From: Bacteroides cellulosilyticus
GTDB taxonomy: Bacteria > Bacteroidota > Bacteroidia > Bacteroidales > Bacteroidaceae
Length of the DNA stretch: 64,000 nucleotides
NCBI RefSeq assembly: GCF_020091405.1
Contig: NZ_CP081903.1
Coordinates: forward strand, 3,658,501-3,722,500
Reading direction: 5' to 3'
Position 1 is the stretch's first letter; each line of letters begins with the position of its first letter. Positions 25,819-32,808 of this stretch are shown in pieces. A program made the position numbers and the translations under genes. Below the pieces are notes generated by a model, which was not told the DNA's origin, searched no databases, and saw only the letters and a list, made by a program, of their open reading frames with translations.

Positions 25819-26217
25819 TTATAAACTTGAAAATTCTGAATAGGTGAGAATACGGGTCTGTAAATGAGCTTCTAAAACTAATAAGTCCTTGTCCCCGGTC
25901 AGAATATAGTCGGCGTGTACTGTTTCGGCTAAAGAAAGTAGGTATAAATCTTTGGCATCTCTGATAGATGATTGGGCCTTGGCTTTTATCGATACGAAAT
26001 GGCAATATGCATCCATTATTTTTAAAGTGTCCCAAATGTCTTGTTCGGATATGTATTTACGTATTTTCCCTCGCTGAGATACATCTTTAAATTCCTGTAT
26101 CAATTCATCACACACATATACAGTAATGTCAGGGTTAGTCAGTAACTTTTTTAATAAGGATAGCCTTTTGCCTATTAAAAAAGAAATCCAAAGATTAGTA
26201 TCGACAATTATTTTCAT
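25819..26217 (-). CDS. PIN-domain toxin of a toxin-antitoxin pair
   Basis: 132 residues. The PIN fold acidic residues are visible: MKIIVDTNLWISFLIGKR (Asp6), CDELIQEFKDV (Glu near 43), SSIRDAKDLYLLSLAETVHA (Asp near 90) and DYILTGDKDLLVL (Asp near 108). Such proteins are RNases, and this one matches the family called putative toxin-antitoxin system toxin component, PIN family. Its ATG (26217-26215) overlaps the stop of the upstream gene (TGA/ATG overlap), which is typical for coupled antitoxin-toxin translation. The pair sits at the edge of the accessory island. Confidence 0.9.
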   Translation of the reverse strand: MKIIVDTNLWISFLIGKRLSLLKKLLTNPDITVYVCDELIQEFKDVSQRGKIRKYISEQDIWDTLKIMDAYCHFVSIKAKAQSSIRDAKDLYLLSLAETVHADYILTGDKDLLVLEAHLQTRILTYSEFSSL

Positions 26218-26417
26218 TTACGATATCTTACTGCATTTACCTCTTCCATAATATCTTCATCAGACAATTCTACTTTAGTGGGACGTTTTGATATGTAGTT
26301 TTTCAATAAACTTTCTTTGGTTTCAATAGACCATCCCATTTTTTTTGCCAATTCCTTAACGAATTTCATGTCTGCTTTCGGAATGTTAAGATAAACACTT
26401 TGTATTGTAGTTTCCAT
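26214..26417 (-). CDS. Antitoxin of the PIN pair
   Basis: 67 residues from the ATG at 26417 (METTIQSVYLNIPKADMKFV). The frame is open a further 18 codons, but the upstream ATG falls on the -33 element; AGAAGGAT stands 5' of the chosen start. The fold looks like a small ribbon or helix protein; ...LAKKMGWSIETKESLLKNY and ELSDEDIMEEVNAVRYRK fit the DUF2683/Phd-free antitoxins found with PIN toxins in Bacteroides. It would neutralise the toxin and repress the promoter. Confidence 0.8.
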   Translation of the reverse strand: METTIQSVYLNIPKADMKFVKELAKKMGWSIETKESLLKNYISKRPTKVELSDEDIMEEVNAVRYRK

Positions 26418-26440
26418 ATCCTTCTGCTTTTTAGTTTTCA

Positions 26441-26471
26441 CAAAAGTAGATCTTTTTAAGTTAGGAAACAA
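26441..26471 (-). promoter_or_regulatory. Consensus promoter of the toxin-antitoxin operon
   Basis: Minus-strand TTG (26471-26469) and TACTTTTG (26448-26441) with 20 bp between them. Placing the promoter here fixes the antitoxin start at 26417. Confidence 0.75.
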
Positions 26472-26593
26472 TGAAAAGAGAGTTAATTCTTACCGTAATC
26501 TGTCCTCTCTTTACTTTTCTTTAGTAAAAATCAACCATCCATACTGAAAAACCTACAAAATGTCGGCATTTAAAAATGATTAACGTAAGGTAA

Positions 26594-26624
26594 TTGCATA
26601 TTTATTAACAGTTTACTACATTTG
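26594..26624 (+). promoter_or_regulatory. Promoter at the start of the accessory island
   Basis: TTG at 26594-26596 and TACATTTG at 26617-26624 with 20 bp between them. It drives the region 26640 onward. The 338-bp spacer 26418-26755 also holds a 29-codon ORF (26640-26729, MQPIRTIGVIPILMSIWRKA...) without a recognisable relative. Confidence 0.7.
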
Positions 26625-26755
26625 CAACACTCTCTTCTCATGCAACCTATAAGAACGATTGGGGTCATTCCTATATTGATGAGTATCTGGAGAAAGGCAG
26701 AACTACTGATTATTAACCTGTTAAACTAAAATGAAGAGCCTCAAAATCGTATCTT

Positions 26756-28327
26756 ATGTTTATTCCTTTGACCATCGCCATCTTCAGTGGTGCATTGTCC
26801 CCTTCCTGTTTGGAGGGGCAGCATTACATTTCTGCGCGGCTTCAGCAAGCCACGTGGAAGCTGGAAGACTTGCCGGGGGAGTCGGGCGAGTTGACGGGGC
26901 GGTTGAGGGAAATATTATCCGATTGGCACGTTGACCTGCCTTGCCCTTCTTTTGATTTCCTACCGTCGGCATCCCATTTTCCTGACTTTAATGCCACTGC
27001 TGCTCTCTGCCGCCTGAGGGTGGAAGAGATGGAGTATACCCTGAATGTACTTTATTGCGAGGAGCAACCTACTGTCCGCTATCTTTTTTACAGTGCCCTT
27101 CTTCGTGCCGAGGCCCGGTGGTTGAAATTGTTGCTGAAAGAGAGAATCAGCCGGTTGCATTCCGACATTGATGCACGCCTGCTGCTGTGCGAAGTGCTTG
27201 AAGAGGTGTACGACACCGGGGTGTTGGTGGACGAAGCCTCTCGCAGAGGGCTTTCGGCTGAGTTGTGCGGACAGTTGAAGGGGGCATTGGCTTCACTATA
27301 TCTGGAACTGACTATAAATTTCGGGCATTTGTTGCAGAGTGCTGATTATATGGGTTATCGGTATCTGTTCAACGATGCCCGTTACTTTCATCCTGTCCGT
27401 GAGTGTGAGGTGCTGAAGTATGATATTCTGCAAGCTGGAAATCGGGTGAAGCGTTTGGTCAGTATGGATCTCACAGAAAGGTGTGAGGCAGATGCCATGC
27501 GACTTTATGCTGATTTGGTGGCACTGCTTGCCGGGATCAAGTTGTATTCGCATACCGAAGCCTGTCTGTGGCAGGGTGTTGTGGCGCTTGAGAATTTCCT
27601 TTTCATTCTTTGCAGCAGTCGCTGGTCCGATAAGAGGATTCCTTATAGTCAGCTTGTTGACGAGCAATGGATGAGGACTTGCCTGAACGACCTGTGCAAC
27701 GATCAGTATGCCGGTCATTTGCATTACAACGAGGGTCGGGGTGCTTCGGAGTGGGCTATCAGAAAGCTGAATGAGCCCTGTCTGGGATTCCTGAGTCCAC
27801 TTGTTGAGTGCGAGGCAAGTCTTCCCCGCATGCTGCGCAGCTACCTGCAGAGCCGGCAGGAGCTTTACGAACAGAACTATTCGCGTCCGTTCATATCTAT
27901 TTCGTCCGGTGAGAAACTTTCAATTCCGCTTTCGCGTCCGTTGGCAGTCCAGCTGCCCGATATGGGCGAAGTACATACACTCCTGGCATTTCTGCCCAAA
28001 GTACCCGGCACCAGAGGGGGCTATCTGATGAGTTCCGAACATGTTCAGTGGCTGGAAGATGATTTTCTGTTTTTTTTGCAGAGCGGCCAGATTCCACTGG
28101 CTCACAAGAACAGGGTGAAAATCCTGAAAGGGTATGTAGAGGTGCTTTACGGTCTTTTCTTTCATTATCAGAAGCACAGGGGTGGCGATAAGAAGGACTA
28201 TGCGATTTTCCTTGCCTCGATGCTGGATGTGGATGCACAGCCCGAAAATCTGGTGAGTAACTATAAGAGGTATATAGAAGCCTATGAAGCATTTGTCAGT
28301 AAAGAGAATCTTCGCCTCATTTCCTGA
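26756..28327 (+). CDS. Large helical protein of unknown function, first gene of the island
   Basis: 523 residues from the ATG at 26756; no signal peptide is convincing. The composition is that of a mostly alpha-helical cytoplasmic protein with many Leu/Cys and aromatic residues (LFYSALLRAEARWLKLLLKE, CEVLEEVYDTGVLVDEASRR, AVQLPDMGEVHTLLAFLPKV, DKKDYAIFLASMLDVDAQPE). The last 150 residues, with alternating aromatic and acidic helices, are loosely reminiscent of RteC-type regulators, but I do not recognise the family with confidence. A different ORF (26731-26934) overlaps its start in another frame, so the exact N-terminus is uncertain. A strong terminator follows, so it is a separate unit from the genes downstream. 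Confidence 0.7.
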   Translation: MFIPLTIAIFSGALSPSCLEGQHYISARLQQATWKLEDLPGESGELTGRLREILSDWHVDLPCPSFDFLPSASHFPDFNATAALCRLRVEEMEYTLNVLYCEEQPTVRYLFYSALLRAEARWLKLLLKERISRLHSDIDARLLLCEVLEEVYDTGVLVDEASRRGLSAELCGQLKGALASLYLELTINFGHLLQSADYMGYRYLFNDARYFHPVRECEVLKYDILQAGNRVKRLVSMDLTERCEADAMRLYADLVALLAGIKLYSHTEACLWQGVVALENFLFILCSSRWSDKRIPYSQLVDEQWMRTCLNDLCNDQYAGHLHYNEGRGASEWAIRKLNEPCLGFLSPLVECEASLPRMLRSYLQSRQELYEQNYSRPFISISSGEKLSIPLSRPLAVQLPDMGEVHTLLAFLPKVPGTRGGYLMSSEHVQWLEDDFLFFLQSGQIPLAHKNRVKILKGYVEVLYGLFFHYQKHRGGDKKDYAIFLASMLDVDAQPENLVSNYKRYIEAYEAFVSKENLRLIS

Positions 28328-28331
28328 CGAG

Positions 28332-28366
28332 TCGTTGACGAAATCAGTTCGTCAACGATTTTTTTT
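28332..28366 (+). terminator. Intrinsic terminator after the large helical protein gene
   Basis: TCGTTGACGA - AATCAGT - TCGTCAACGA followed by TTTTTTT. Confidence 0.92.
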
Positions 28367-28417
28367 ACCGTAAAGTAACACGGGGGAGGAGTTCATTCAA
28401 AACTGTGCAGAAATGAG

Positions 28418-28514
28418 TTTTCACCACAGAGTAACACTGAGTATCACGGAGTTCTATTCTTTTGATTTCAAACTGATTAAACTCTGTGATACTCTGTGTT
28501 ACTCTGTGGTGAAA
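28418..28514. repeat. Inverted array of 10-bp CACAGAG/CACTGAG units, copy 3
   Basis: The left arm TTTTCACCACAGAGTAACAC (from 28418) continues with ACTGAGTATC ACGGAG, exact 10-bp spacing; the right arm is ACTCTGTGAT ACTCTGTGTT ACTCTGTGGT GAAAA. Arms are complementary over about 36 bp with few mismatches. Same family as 9623-9705 and 22850-22964. Confidence 0.87.
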
Positions 28515-28610
28515 AGATTCGTAACTGATTCAACTCTGACGATATTTTTCGTCAAGCTCACGTCATTTCAAACTCTTTTTCCTTTGCATCCGAACCAAAG
28601 GAAAAAAGAA

Positions 28611-28958
28611 ATGATACAGAATCTACTATTTTCAGAGCAACTGGAGCAGGTGCGCGATCATCTGCTCAGTCTGGCGCGTTTGCTGGAGCGTGCCGGAGTG
28701 AAAGCCCGTCCCGAGATTGCCCGGGGCTGGGTGGACGGACAAGAGGTGATGGACGCGTTGCACATCAGTCAGCGTACCCTGCAAAACTTGCGTGACAACG
28801 GGACCCTGGGGTACACCGTTTTGGGTAAGAAATACTTCTATCGCATTCAGGAGATTGATGACCTGTTGCGAAACAACTATGTGATGTACAAGCTCAGTAC
28901 ATTGGGCAAGGAGGACGAACGTCCTGCCACCGATGACAGGGAAGGGGGTGACAGATGA
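28611..28958 (+). CDS. Helix-turn-helix (excisionase/MerR-like) DNA-binding protein
   Basis: 115 residues from the ATG at 28611 (MIQNLLFSEQLEQVRDHLLS); the frame is open upstream through the repeat array, which I do not take as coding. The HTH_17-type winged helix lies at about 43-88: VDGQEVMDALHISQRTLQNL RDNGTLGYTVLGKKYFYRIQ. It is the standard small DNA-binding gene seen in Bacteroides accessory regions in front of BT4734/DUF3987 proteins. It overlaps the next gene by 4 bp (ATGA), so translation is coupled. It probably regulates the cassette. Confidence 0.85.
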   Translation: MIQNLLFSEQLEQVRDHLLSLARLLERAGVKARPEIARGWVDGQEVMDALHISQRTLQNLRDNGTLGYTVLGKKYFYRIQEIDDLLRNNYVMYKLSTLGKEDERPATDDREGGDR

Positions 28959-29524
28959 AACGCTTCAGCTTTTTTCGGGCTCCCGTCAGTAATGTCGTAC
29001 CCCATAAGACGGTGGGGATAGAGCAAATCTACAATGTCATCCGGGGCGACTATTATCGTGCCGCTACCGAAGAGCTGCGCCGCCTGATACAGGAAGAACG
29101 GGTCACGCAGCGCGATGTGCAGCGCTTCAAGTCGAGAAACTTCGATTATGCCACCTTCAGCGGAGAGTTCAGCCGTCGGCGCGAAGACGCCCTGTTGGCG
29201 CATAGCGGGCTGCTCTGCCTTGACTTCGACCATATCAGTCAGTGGCAGGGCGGCGGGCATTTGCAAGGTGTCTATGGGTTGCGCTATGCTTTGATGCACG
29301 ATGCCTCGGTAGATACGGCCCTGCTTTTCCGGAGTCCGGGTGGTGACGGCCTGAAGTGGGTGGTTCCCATCGACCTGGAGCAGGGCACGCATGCCGACTG
29401 GTTTGAGGTCTTGTCCTACTACGTATCACGCAATTATGGGGTGGAACCCGACCCCTCAGGGCGCGACATTGCACGTGCCTGTTATCTGCCTTGGGATCCG
29501 GATGCTGTGATTTATGATTTATGA
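28955..29524 (+). CDS. BT4734/BF3469-type (VirE N-terminal domain) protein
   Basis: 189 residues, corresponding to the BT4734-like N-terminal domain (also called the VirE N-terminal domain), which resembles an archaeo-eukaryotic primase fragment. Landmarks: YNVIRGDYYRAATEELRRLI, GLLCLDFDHISQWQ (DFD, possible metal site), LLFRSPGGDGLKWVVPIDLE, DPSGRDIARACYLPWDPDA. In many Bacteroides this domain is fused to or next to DUF3987 proteins, as here. The stop codon lies inside an ATTTATG repeat. No reaction is proven; involvement in DNA priming in a mobile element is inferred from the fold and neighbours. Confidence 0.87.
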   Translation: MKRFSFFRAPVSNVVPHKTVGIEQIYNVIRGDYYRAATEELRRLIQEERVTQRDVQRFKSRNFDYATFSGEFSRRREDALLAHSGLLCLDFDHISQWQGGGHLQGVYGLRYALMHDASVDTALLFRSPGGDGLKWVVPIDLEQGTHADWFEVLSYYVSRNYGVEPDPSGRDIARACYLPWDPDAVIYDL

Positions 29525-29632
29525 TTTGTTGCGCTGTGTGCTCTGTTGTTATGCCGACATTTCAGCTTCACAAAAATCATAAATCATCTCATAAATCCTT
29601 TCAAAAATCATAAATCAAAAATTATAAATCCT
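29512..29632. repeat. ATTTATG/CATAAAT inverted repeats across a gene junction
   Basis: GATTTATGATTTATGATTT (29514-29526, overlapping the stop of the BT4734-like gene, continuing to about 29528) faces four AAATCATAAAT-like copies between 29573 and 29630. Units are 7 bp on the left and about 11-22 bp on the right. The array fills the 111-bp gap to the next gene. Confidence 0.65.
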
Positions 29633-29635
29633 TTC

Positions 29636-31414
29636 ATGTCAAAACAGAAATTTAACCTGGGTGAGTGGCGTCGTGACACCACCCTTACTCCCCGTGACGA
29701 GGTGGAAATCGTCATTTCACGCATTGAAACTGCAAGTCTCGATCTCACTTCAACTTATAATGACTGGCGCGACCTGGGCTTTGCGCTGGCTCAGGGGCTG
29801 GGCGAGGAGGGGCGTACCTTCTATCATCGCCTGAGCCGTTTCTATAGCGGATACCAGTCCGCTGAAACCGACAAGCAGTACACGGCTTGCCTGCACTCGC
29901 GCGGACACGGCATCACGCTGAACACCCTCTTCCACCGGGCAAAGCTGGCGGGAGTGGATATCAATACCCGTCCGTTGCCAAATTGCCATATTGCCACATT
30001 GCTAAAAGCGAAGGACGTGGCAATATCCCCTGTTGCCGGAGCGGATCGGACGCCTCCGGGCGATGATTTCCCCACTTTCCCCGACGAAATCTACGCCTCC
30101 ATGCCCCGCCTGCTCTCCGATGTCTGCTCTTACGGCATTTCGGCCGAAGACACGGATATGCTGTTGCTGGGTGCCCTCACGGTGCTTTCCTCTTGCCTGA
30201 CGCAAATTTCGGGCATCTATGGGCAGCGGCAAGTCTACCCGAACCTCTACCTGTTTGTCGGGGCACAGGCCTCGGCGGGTAAGGGGCGGCTGACGCTGTG
30301 CCGTCATCTGGTGGATGTGGTGCATGCCGACCTGCGCCGGCAGAACGTCCGCGAGTGGGAGGAATATCGCCGTGAGAAGTCCCTCTACGAAAAGAGCAAA
30401 CGCAAGGAGGGCGGCGACGAACCCTGCCAACCGCCCGTCAGGATGCTTTTTATTCCTGCCAACAGTAGTGCCACAGCCCTCTTCCAGACGTTGAACGACA
30501 ACGAAGGACAGGCCCTGATGTTCGAGACTGAAGGCGACACGCTGACCACCACTTTCCGCAGCGAGCACGGCAACTACAGTGACGGTCTGCGCAAGGCTTT
30601 CCACCACGAGACCATCGCCTACAACCGCCGGAAGGATCGTGAATATGTGGAAATCTCCATGCCCCGCCTTTCGGTGCTGCTCAGCGGAACGCCCCGCCAG
30701 ATAGGGGCGCTCATCCCTGATGCCGAGAACGGGCTTTTTTCCCGCTTCCTCTTCTACAACCTGCCCCTGCGTCCGGTATGGAACGATGTGTTTGCCTGCA
30801 ACGGGGAGGATACGCTGGACGGTTGTTTTCTTCGGTTGGGAGGACGTTTCTTCCAATTCTATTCACGCCTGAAGAAAACGGCCCCCCTGCGCTTCACGCT
30901 CACCGCCGCACAGCAGGTGGAGTTCAACCGTTTTTTCAACTCGATGCAGCAGCAGGGACTCCAGTGCTTTGGTTCCGATATGCTGGCTTCTGTACGTCGC
31001 CTGGGGCTGACGGCCTACCGCATCTGCATGGTGTTCTCTTCATTGCGGCTGATGGACTATGAGGGAGATGCCCCGCTGCCGGGCATCCTTTGTTGCCGTG
31101 ATGATGATTTTCACACCACGCTCCTGATGATGGAGGTGTTGCTGCATCATACGGGACTGGCATATGAAGGATTGCAGGCCGATACCAAGTCTGCGCCCCG
31201 CCGGGCCACCGTCGCCGAAAGCGATCAGCGCGAACGTCGGTTGCTTCAGTTATTTGAGGGATTGCCGGAGTCTTTCAATCGTGCGGGTTACCAGGATGTG
31301 GCGCGTGCCGAGGGAATCCCAGCCCGTACGGCCGACCGCTACATCATTGAACTGTGCAATCAGGGGCGTTTGCAGAAGCTGGACCATGATGCGTATGGAA
31401 AAACGGGAAAGTGA
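29636..31414 (+). CDS. PriCT-2 / DUF3987 primase-helicase-like protein
   Basis: 592 residues from the ATG at 29636 (MSKQKFNLGEWRRDTTLTPR); 30 earlier codons are read through the AT-rich repeat and are not taken. The N-terminal part (about 40-105) has the PriCT-2 signature LGFALAQGLGEEGRTFYHRL and a CLHSRGHGITLNTLFHRA element. A linker encoded by an inverted 8-bp repeat follows (about 113-130). The main DUF3987 domain (about 140-560) has VGAQASAGKGRLTLCRHLVD (degenerate Walker A, GAQASAGKG), LMFETEGDTLTTTFRSEHGN (Walker B-like) and LSGTPRQIGALIPDAENGLF. It is expected to act in replication of a mobile element. The C-terminus has a short HTH (NRAGYQDVARAEGIPARTAD). Confidence 0.85.
   Translation: MSKQKFNLGEWRRDTTLTPRDEVEIVISRIETASLDLTSTYNDWRDLGFALAQGLGEEGRTFYHRLSRFYSGYQSAETDKQYTACLHSRGHGITLNTLFHRAKLAGVDINTRPLPNCHIATLLKAKDVAISPVAGADRTPPGDDFPTFPDEIYASMPRLLSDVCSYGISAEDTDMLLLGALTVLSSCLTQISGIYGQRQVYPNLYLFVGAQASAGKGRLTLCRHLVDVVHADLRRQNVREWEEYRREKSLYEKSKRKEGGDEPCQPPVRMLFIPANSSATALFQTLNDNEGQALMFETEGDTLTTTFRSEHGNYSDGLRKAFHHETIAYNRRKDREYVEISMPRLSVLLSGTPRQIGALIPDAENGLFSRFLFYNLPLRPVWNDVFACNGEDTLDGCFLRLGGRFFQFYSRLKKTAPLRFTLTAAQQVEFNRFFNSMQQQGLQCFGSDMLASVRRLGLTAYRICMVFSSLRLMDYEGDAPLPGILCCRDDDFHTTLLMMEVLLHHTGLAYEGLQADTKSAPRRATVAESDQRERRLLQLFEGLPESFNRAGYQDVARAEGIPARTADRYIIELCNQGRLQKLDHDAYGKTGK
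29973..30026. repeat. Short inverted tandem repeat inside the DUF3987 gene
   Basis: GTTGCCAAATTGCCATATTG (29973 on, 8-9-bp units of TTGCCA) faces GTGGCAATAT (30017-30026). It encodes the linker LPNCHIATLLKAKDVAIS between the PriCT-2 and DUF3987 domains. The same unit in opposite orientation stands at 34718-34750 behind the PIWI-like gene. Confidence 0.65.
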
Positions 31415-31434
31415 TTCGGGCTGAATAGTGTCCG

Positions 31435-31604
31435 CTCCGTATCTGAACCGTGTCTGCTCCGTACCAGGTCCGTAGTATCTCCGTAGTCTATAGGAATGGA
31501 ATAACTACGGAGATGGTACGGAGCAGATACGGAGTTGGTACGGAGATGCTACGGAGATACTATGGAGGCGTTACGAAGATACTATGAAGATACAATGAAT
31601 AATT
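31435..31604. repeat. Inverted array of 11-bp CTCCGTA/TACGGAG tandem units, copy 2
   Basis: Five units in CTCCGTA orientation start at 31435, 31446, 31457, 31468 and 31479, exactly 11 bp apart. A 16-bp centre with TCTATAGGA (31487-31495) follows, then eight to nine units in TACGGAG orientation at 31506, 31517, 31528, 31539, 31550, 31561, 31572, 31583 and (degenerate) 31594. Unit sequences and centre match the array at 3104-3261, 28 kb away, but here the right arm is the longer one. Confidence 0.92.
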
Positions 31605-31639
31605 CCCCCGAAATATAACTGATTATAAAGCCGATATGT

Positions 31640-31647
31640 TATCTTTG
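31640..31647 (+). promoter_or_regulatory. -7 element for the Rpn-like gene
   Basis: TATCTTTG, 39 bp before the ATG at 31687 and 36 bp after the repeat array; no clear -33. Confidence 0.6.
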
Positions 31648-31686
31648 CAATGATTTAGTGCAAGAAACAATAAAAAAAAGATTATT

Positions 31687-32721
31687 ATGACACTGATAGC
31701 GAATCCCATTTACGACTCCGTCTTCAAATACCTGATGGAGGACGACCGTGTGGCGAAAATCCTTCTCTCCGCCCTGCTGAAAAAAGAAATCGTGGAACTG
31801 CAAATGCGGCGCCAGGAATACTCTGCCATGCAGCAGACGCGCATCTCCATGTTCCGGATGGACTTCACCGCCCGTATCCGTGAGGCAAATGGAGAAGAGC
31901 ATCTGGTAATGATTGAACTCCAAAAGACGTGGCTTGCCACCGAAACCCTGCGCTTCCGCCAGTACCTGGGCACGCAATACCTCAACAAGGAGAACATGCG
32001 CGAAGAAGACAACGGTATCTACGGTCTGCCTATCATTTCAATCTACATTCTTGGGCATAAACTGGGCGAACTGCACGAACCTGTGGTCTACGTCCGCCGC
32101 CGGTACCTGAACTATGACGACTGCGTGATAGAGCATAGGGACAAGTTCATCGAAAGCCTGACGCACGACAGCATCATCGTTCAAATTCCATATCTGAAAG
32201 GCCGTACCCGAAATCACCTGGAGCGTCTGCTGAATCTCTTCGACCAGGATTACATCTACCACGCCGATGACCATTTGCTGGAAATCGACGAGAATAAATT
32301 CACCGGAAAGGATGAACAACTACTTATGAACAGGTTGCTGAAAGCGGGCGTGGCACCGGAAATCAGACGAGCCATGGATGTGGAGGATGAGATTCTCTCG
32401 GAGATTGAAAAGAGGGATACGATCATTATGCGGAAGGAAGAGGAGATCGTCAAGAAGGATGAGGAGATCGTCAAGAAGGAAGAGGAAATCGTCAAGAAGG
32501 ATGAGGAGATCGTAAAGAAGAAAGAGGAACTTGAGAAGCAGCATGAGGAACTTGCGAAACAGCATGAGGAACTTGAGAAACAGCACGAGGAGCTTGAGAA
32601 GCAGCACGAAATTATTCGCGAAGCTGTCCGTATGTTCAGTCAAGCCGGACTTTCGGTTGATGAAATAGCCCGAAAGTTCTCTTTATCACCCGAAAGCGTA
32701 AATCACTTGCTTAATGAATAA
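31687..32721 (+). CDS. Rpn-family PD-(D/E)XK nuclease with a repeat-built coiled coil
   Basis: 344 residues. The N-terminal 240 residues match the Rpn (recombination-promoting nuclease / putative transposase, PD-(D/E)XK) family: ANPIYDSVFKYLMEDDRVAK, then FRMDFTARI...HLVMIELQKTW, where D (MDF), E and Q (ELQ) form the usual D-ExQ nuclease centre, and TLRFRQYLGTQYLNKE. Residues about 250-305 are eight near-perfect heptads (EEIVKKD / EEIVKKE / EELEKQH), a long coiled coil encoded by 21-bp DNA repeats. The last 30 residues (AGLSVDEIARKFSLSPESVN) look like an HTH. It has its own promoter and lies 87 bp before the PIWI-like gene on the same strand. Confidence 0.88.
   Translation: MTLIANPIYDSVFKYLMEDDRVAKILLSALLKKEIVELQMRRQEYSAMQQTRISMFRMDFTARIREANGEEHLVMIELQKTWLATETLRFRQYLGTQYLNKENMREEDNGIYGLPIISIYILGHKLGELHEPVVYVRRRYLNYDDCVIEHRDKFIESLTHDSIIVQIPYLKGRTRNHLERLLNLFDQDYIYHADDHLLEIDENKFTGKDEQLLMNRLLKAGVAPEIRRAMDVEDEILSEIEKRDTIIMRKEEEIVKKDEEIVKKEEEIVKKDEEIVKKKEELEKQHEELAKQHEELEKQHEELEKQHEIIREAVRMFSQAGLSVDEIARKFSLSPESVNHLLNE
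32445..32611 (+). repeat. 21-bp coding tandem repeats (coiled coil of the Rpn-like protein)
   Basis: About eight copies of a 21-bp unit in two subfamilies, GAGGAGATCGTCAAGAAG-GAT and GAGGAACTTGAGAAGCAG-CAT. Copies are nearly identical, so the number could change by slippage without shifting the frame. Confidence 0.85.
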
Positions 32722-32764
32722 AGGTTCAATGAGTGAAGGCGGGCGTTTATAAAAATAATGTTCT

Positions 32765-32772
32765 TACCTTTG
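32765..32772 (+). promoter_or_regulatory. -7 element for the PIWI-like gene
   Basis: TACCTTTG lies between the two possible ATGs (32758 and 32809), which argues for the second one as start. Confidence 0.6.
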
Positions 32773-32808
32773 TCTGTTAATATTGGGGTTTTTCAGACAA
32801 ATAATACT

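Noticed and set aside
26756..28327. RteC (tetracycline conjugative transposon regulator)
   Set aside because: Only loose helical resemblance in the C-terminal part; length is twice that of RteC and no signature could be confirmed.
28413..28610. 66-residue N-terminal extension of the HTH protein
   Set aside because: It is translated from the CACAGAG array; ATG at 28611 fits the domain start.
31687..32721. IS-element transposase
   Set aside because: Rpn proteins are sometimes labelled putative transposases, but no terminal inverted repeats or target-site duplication flank the gene.
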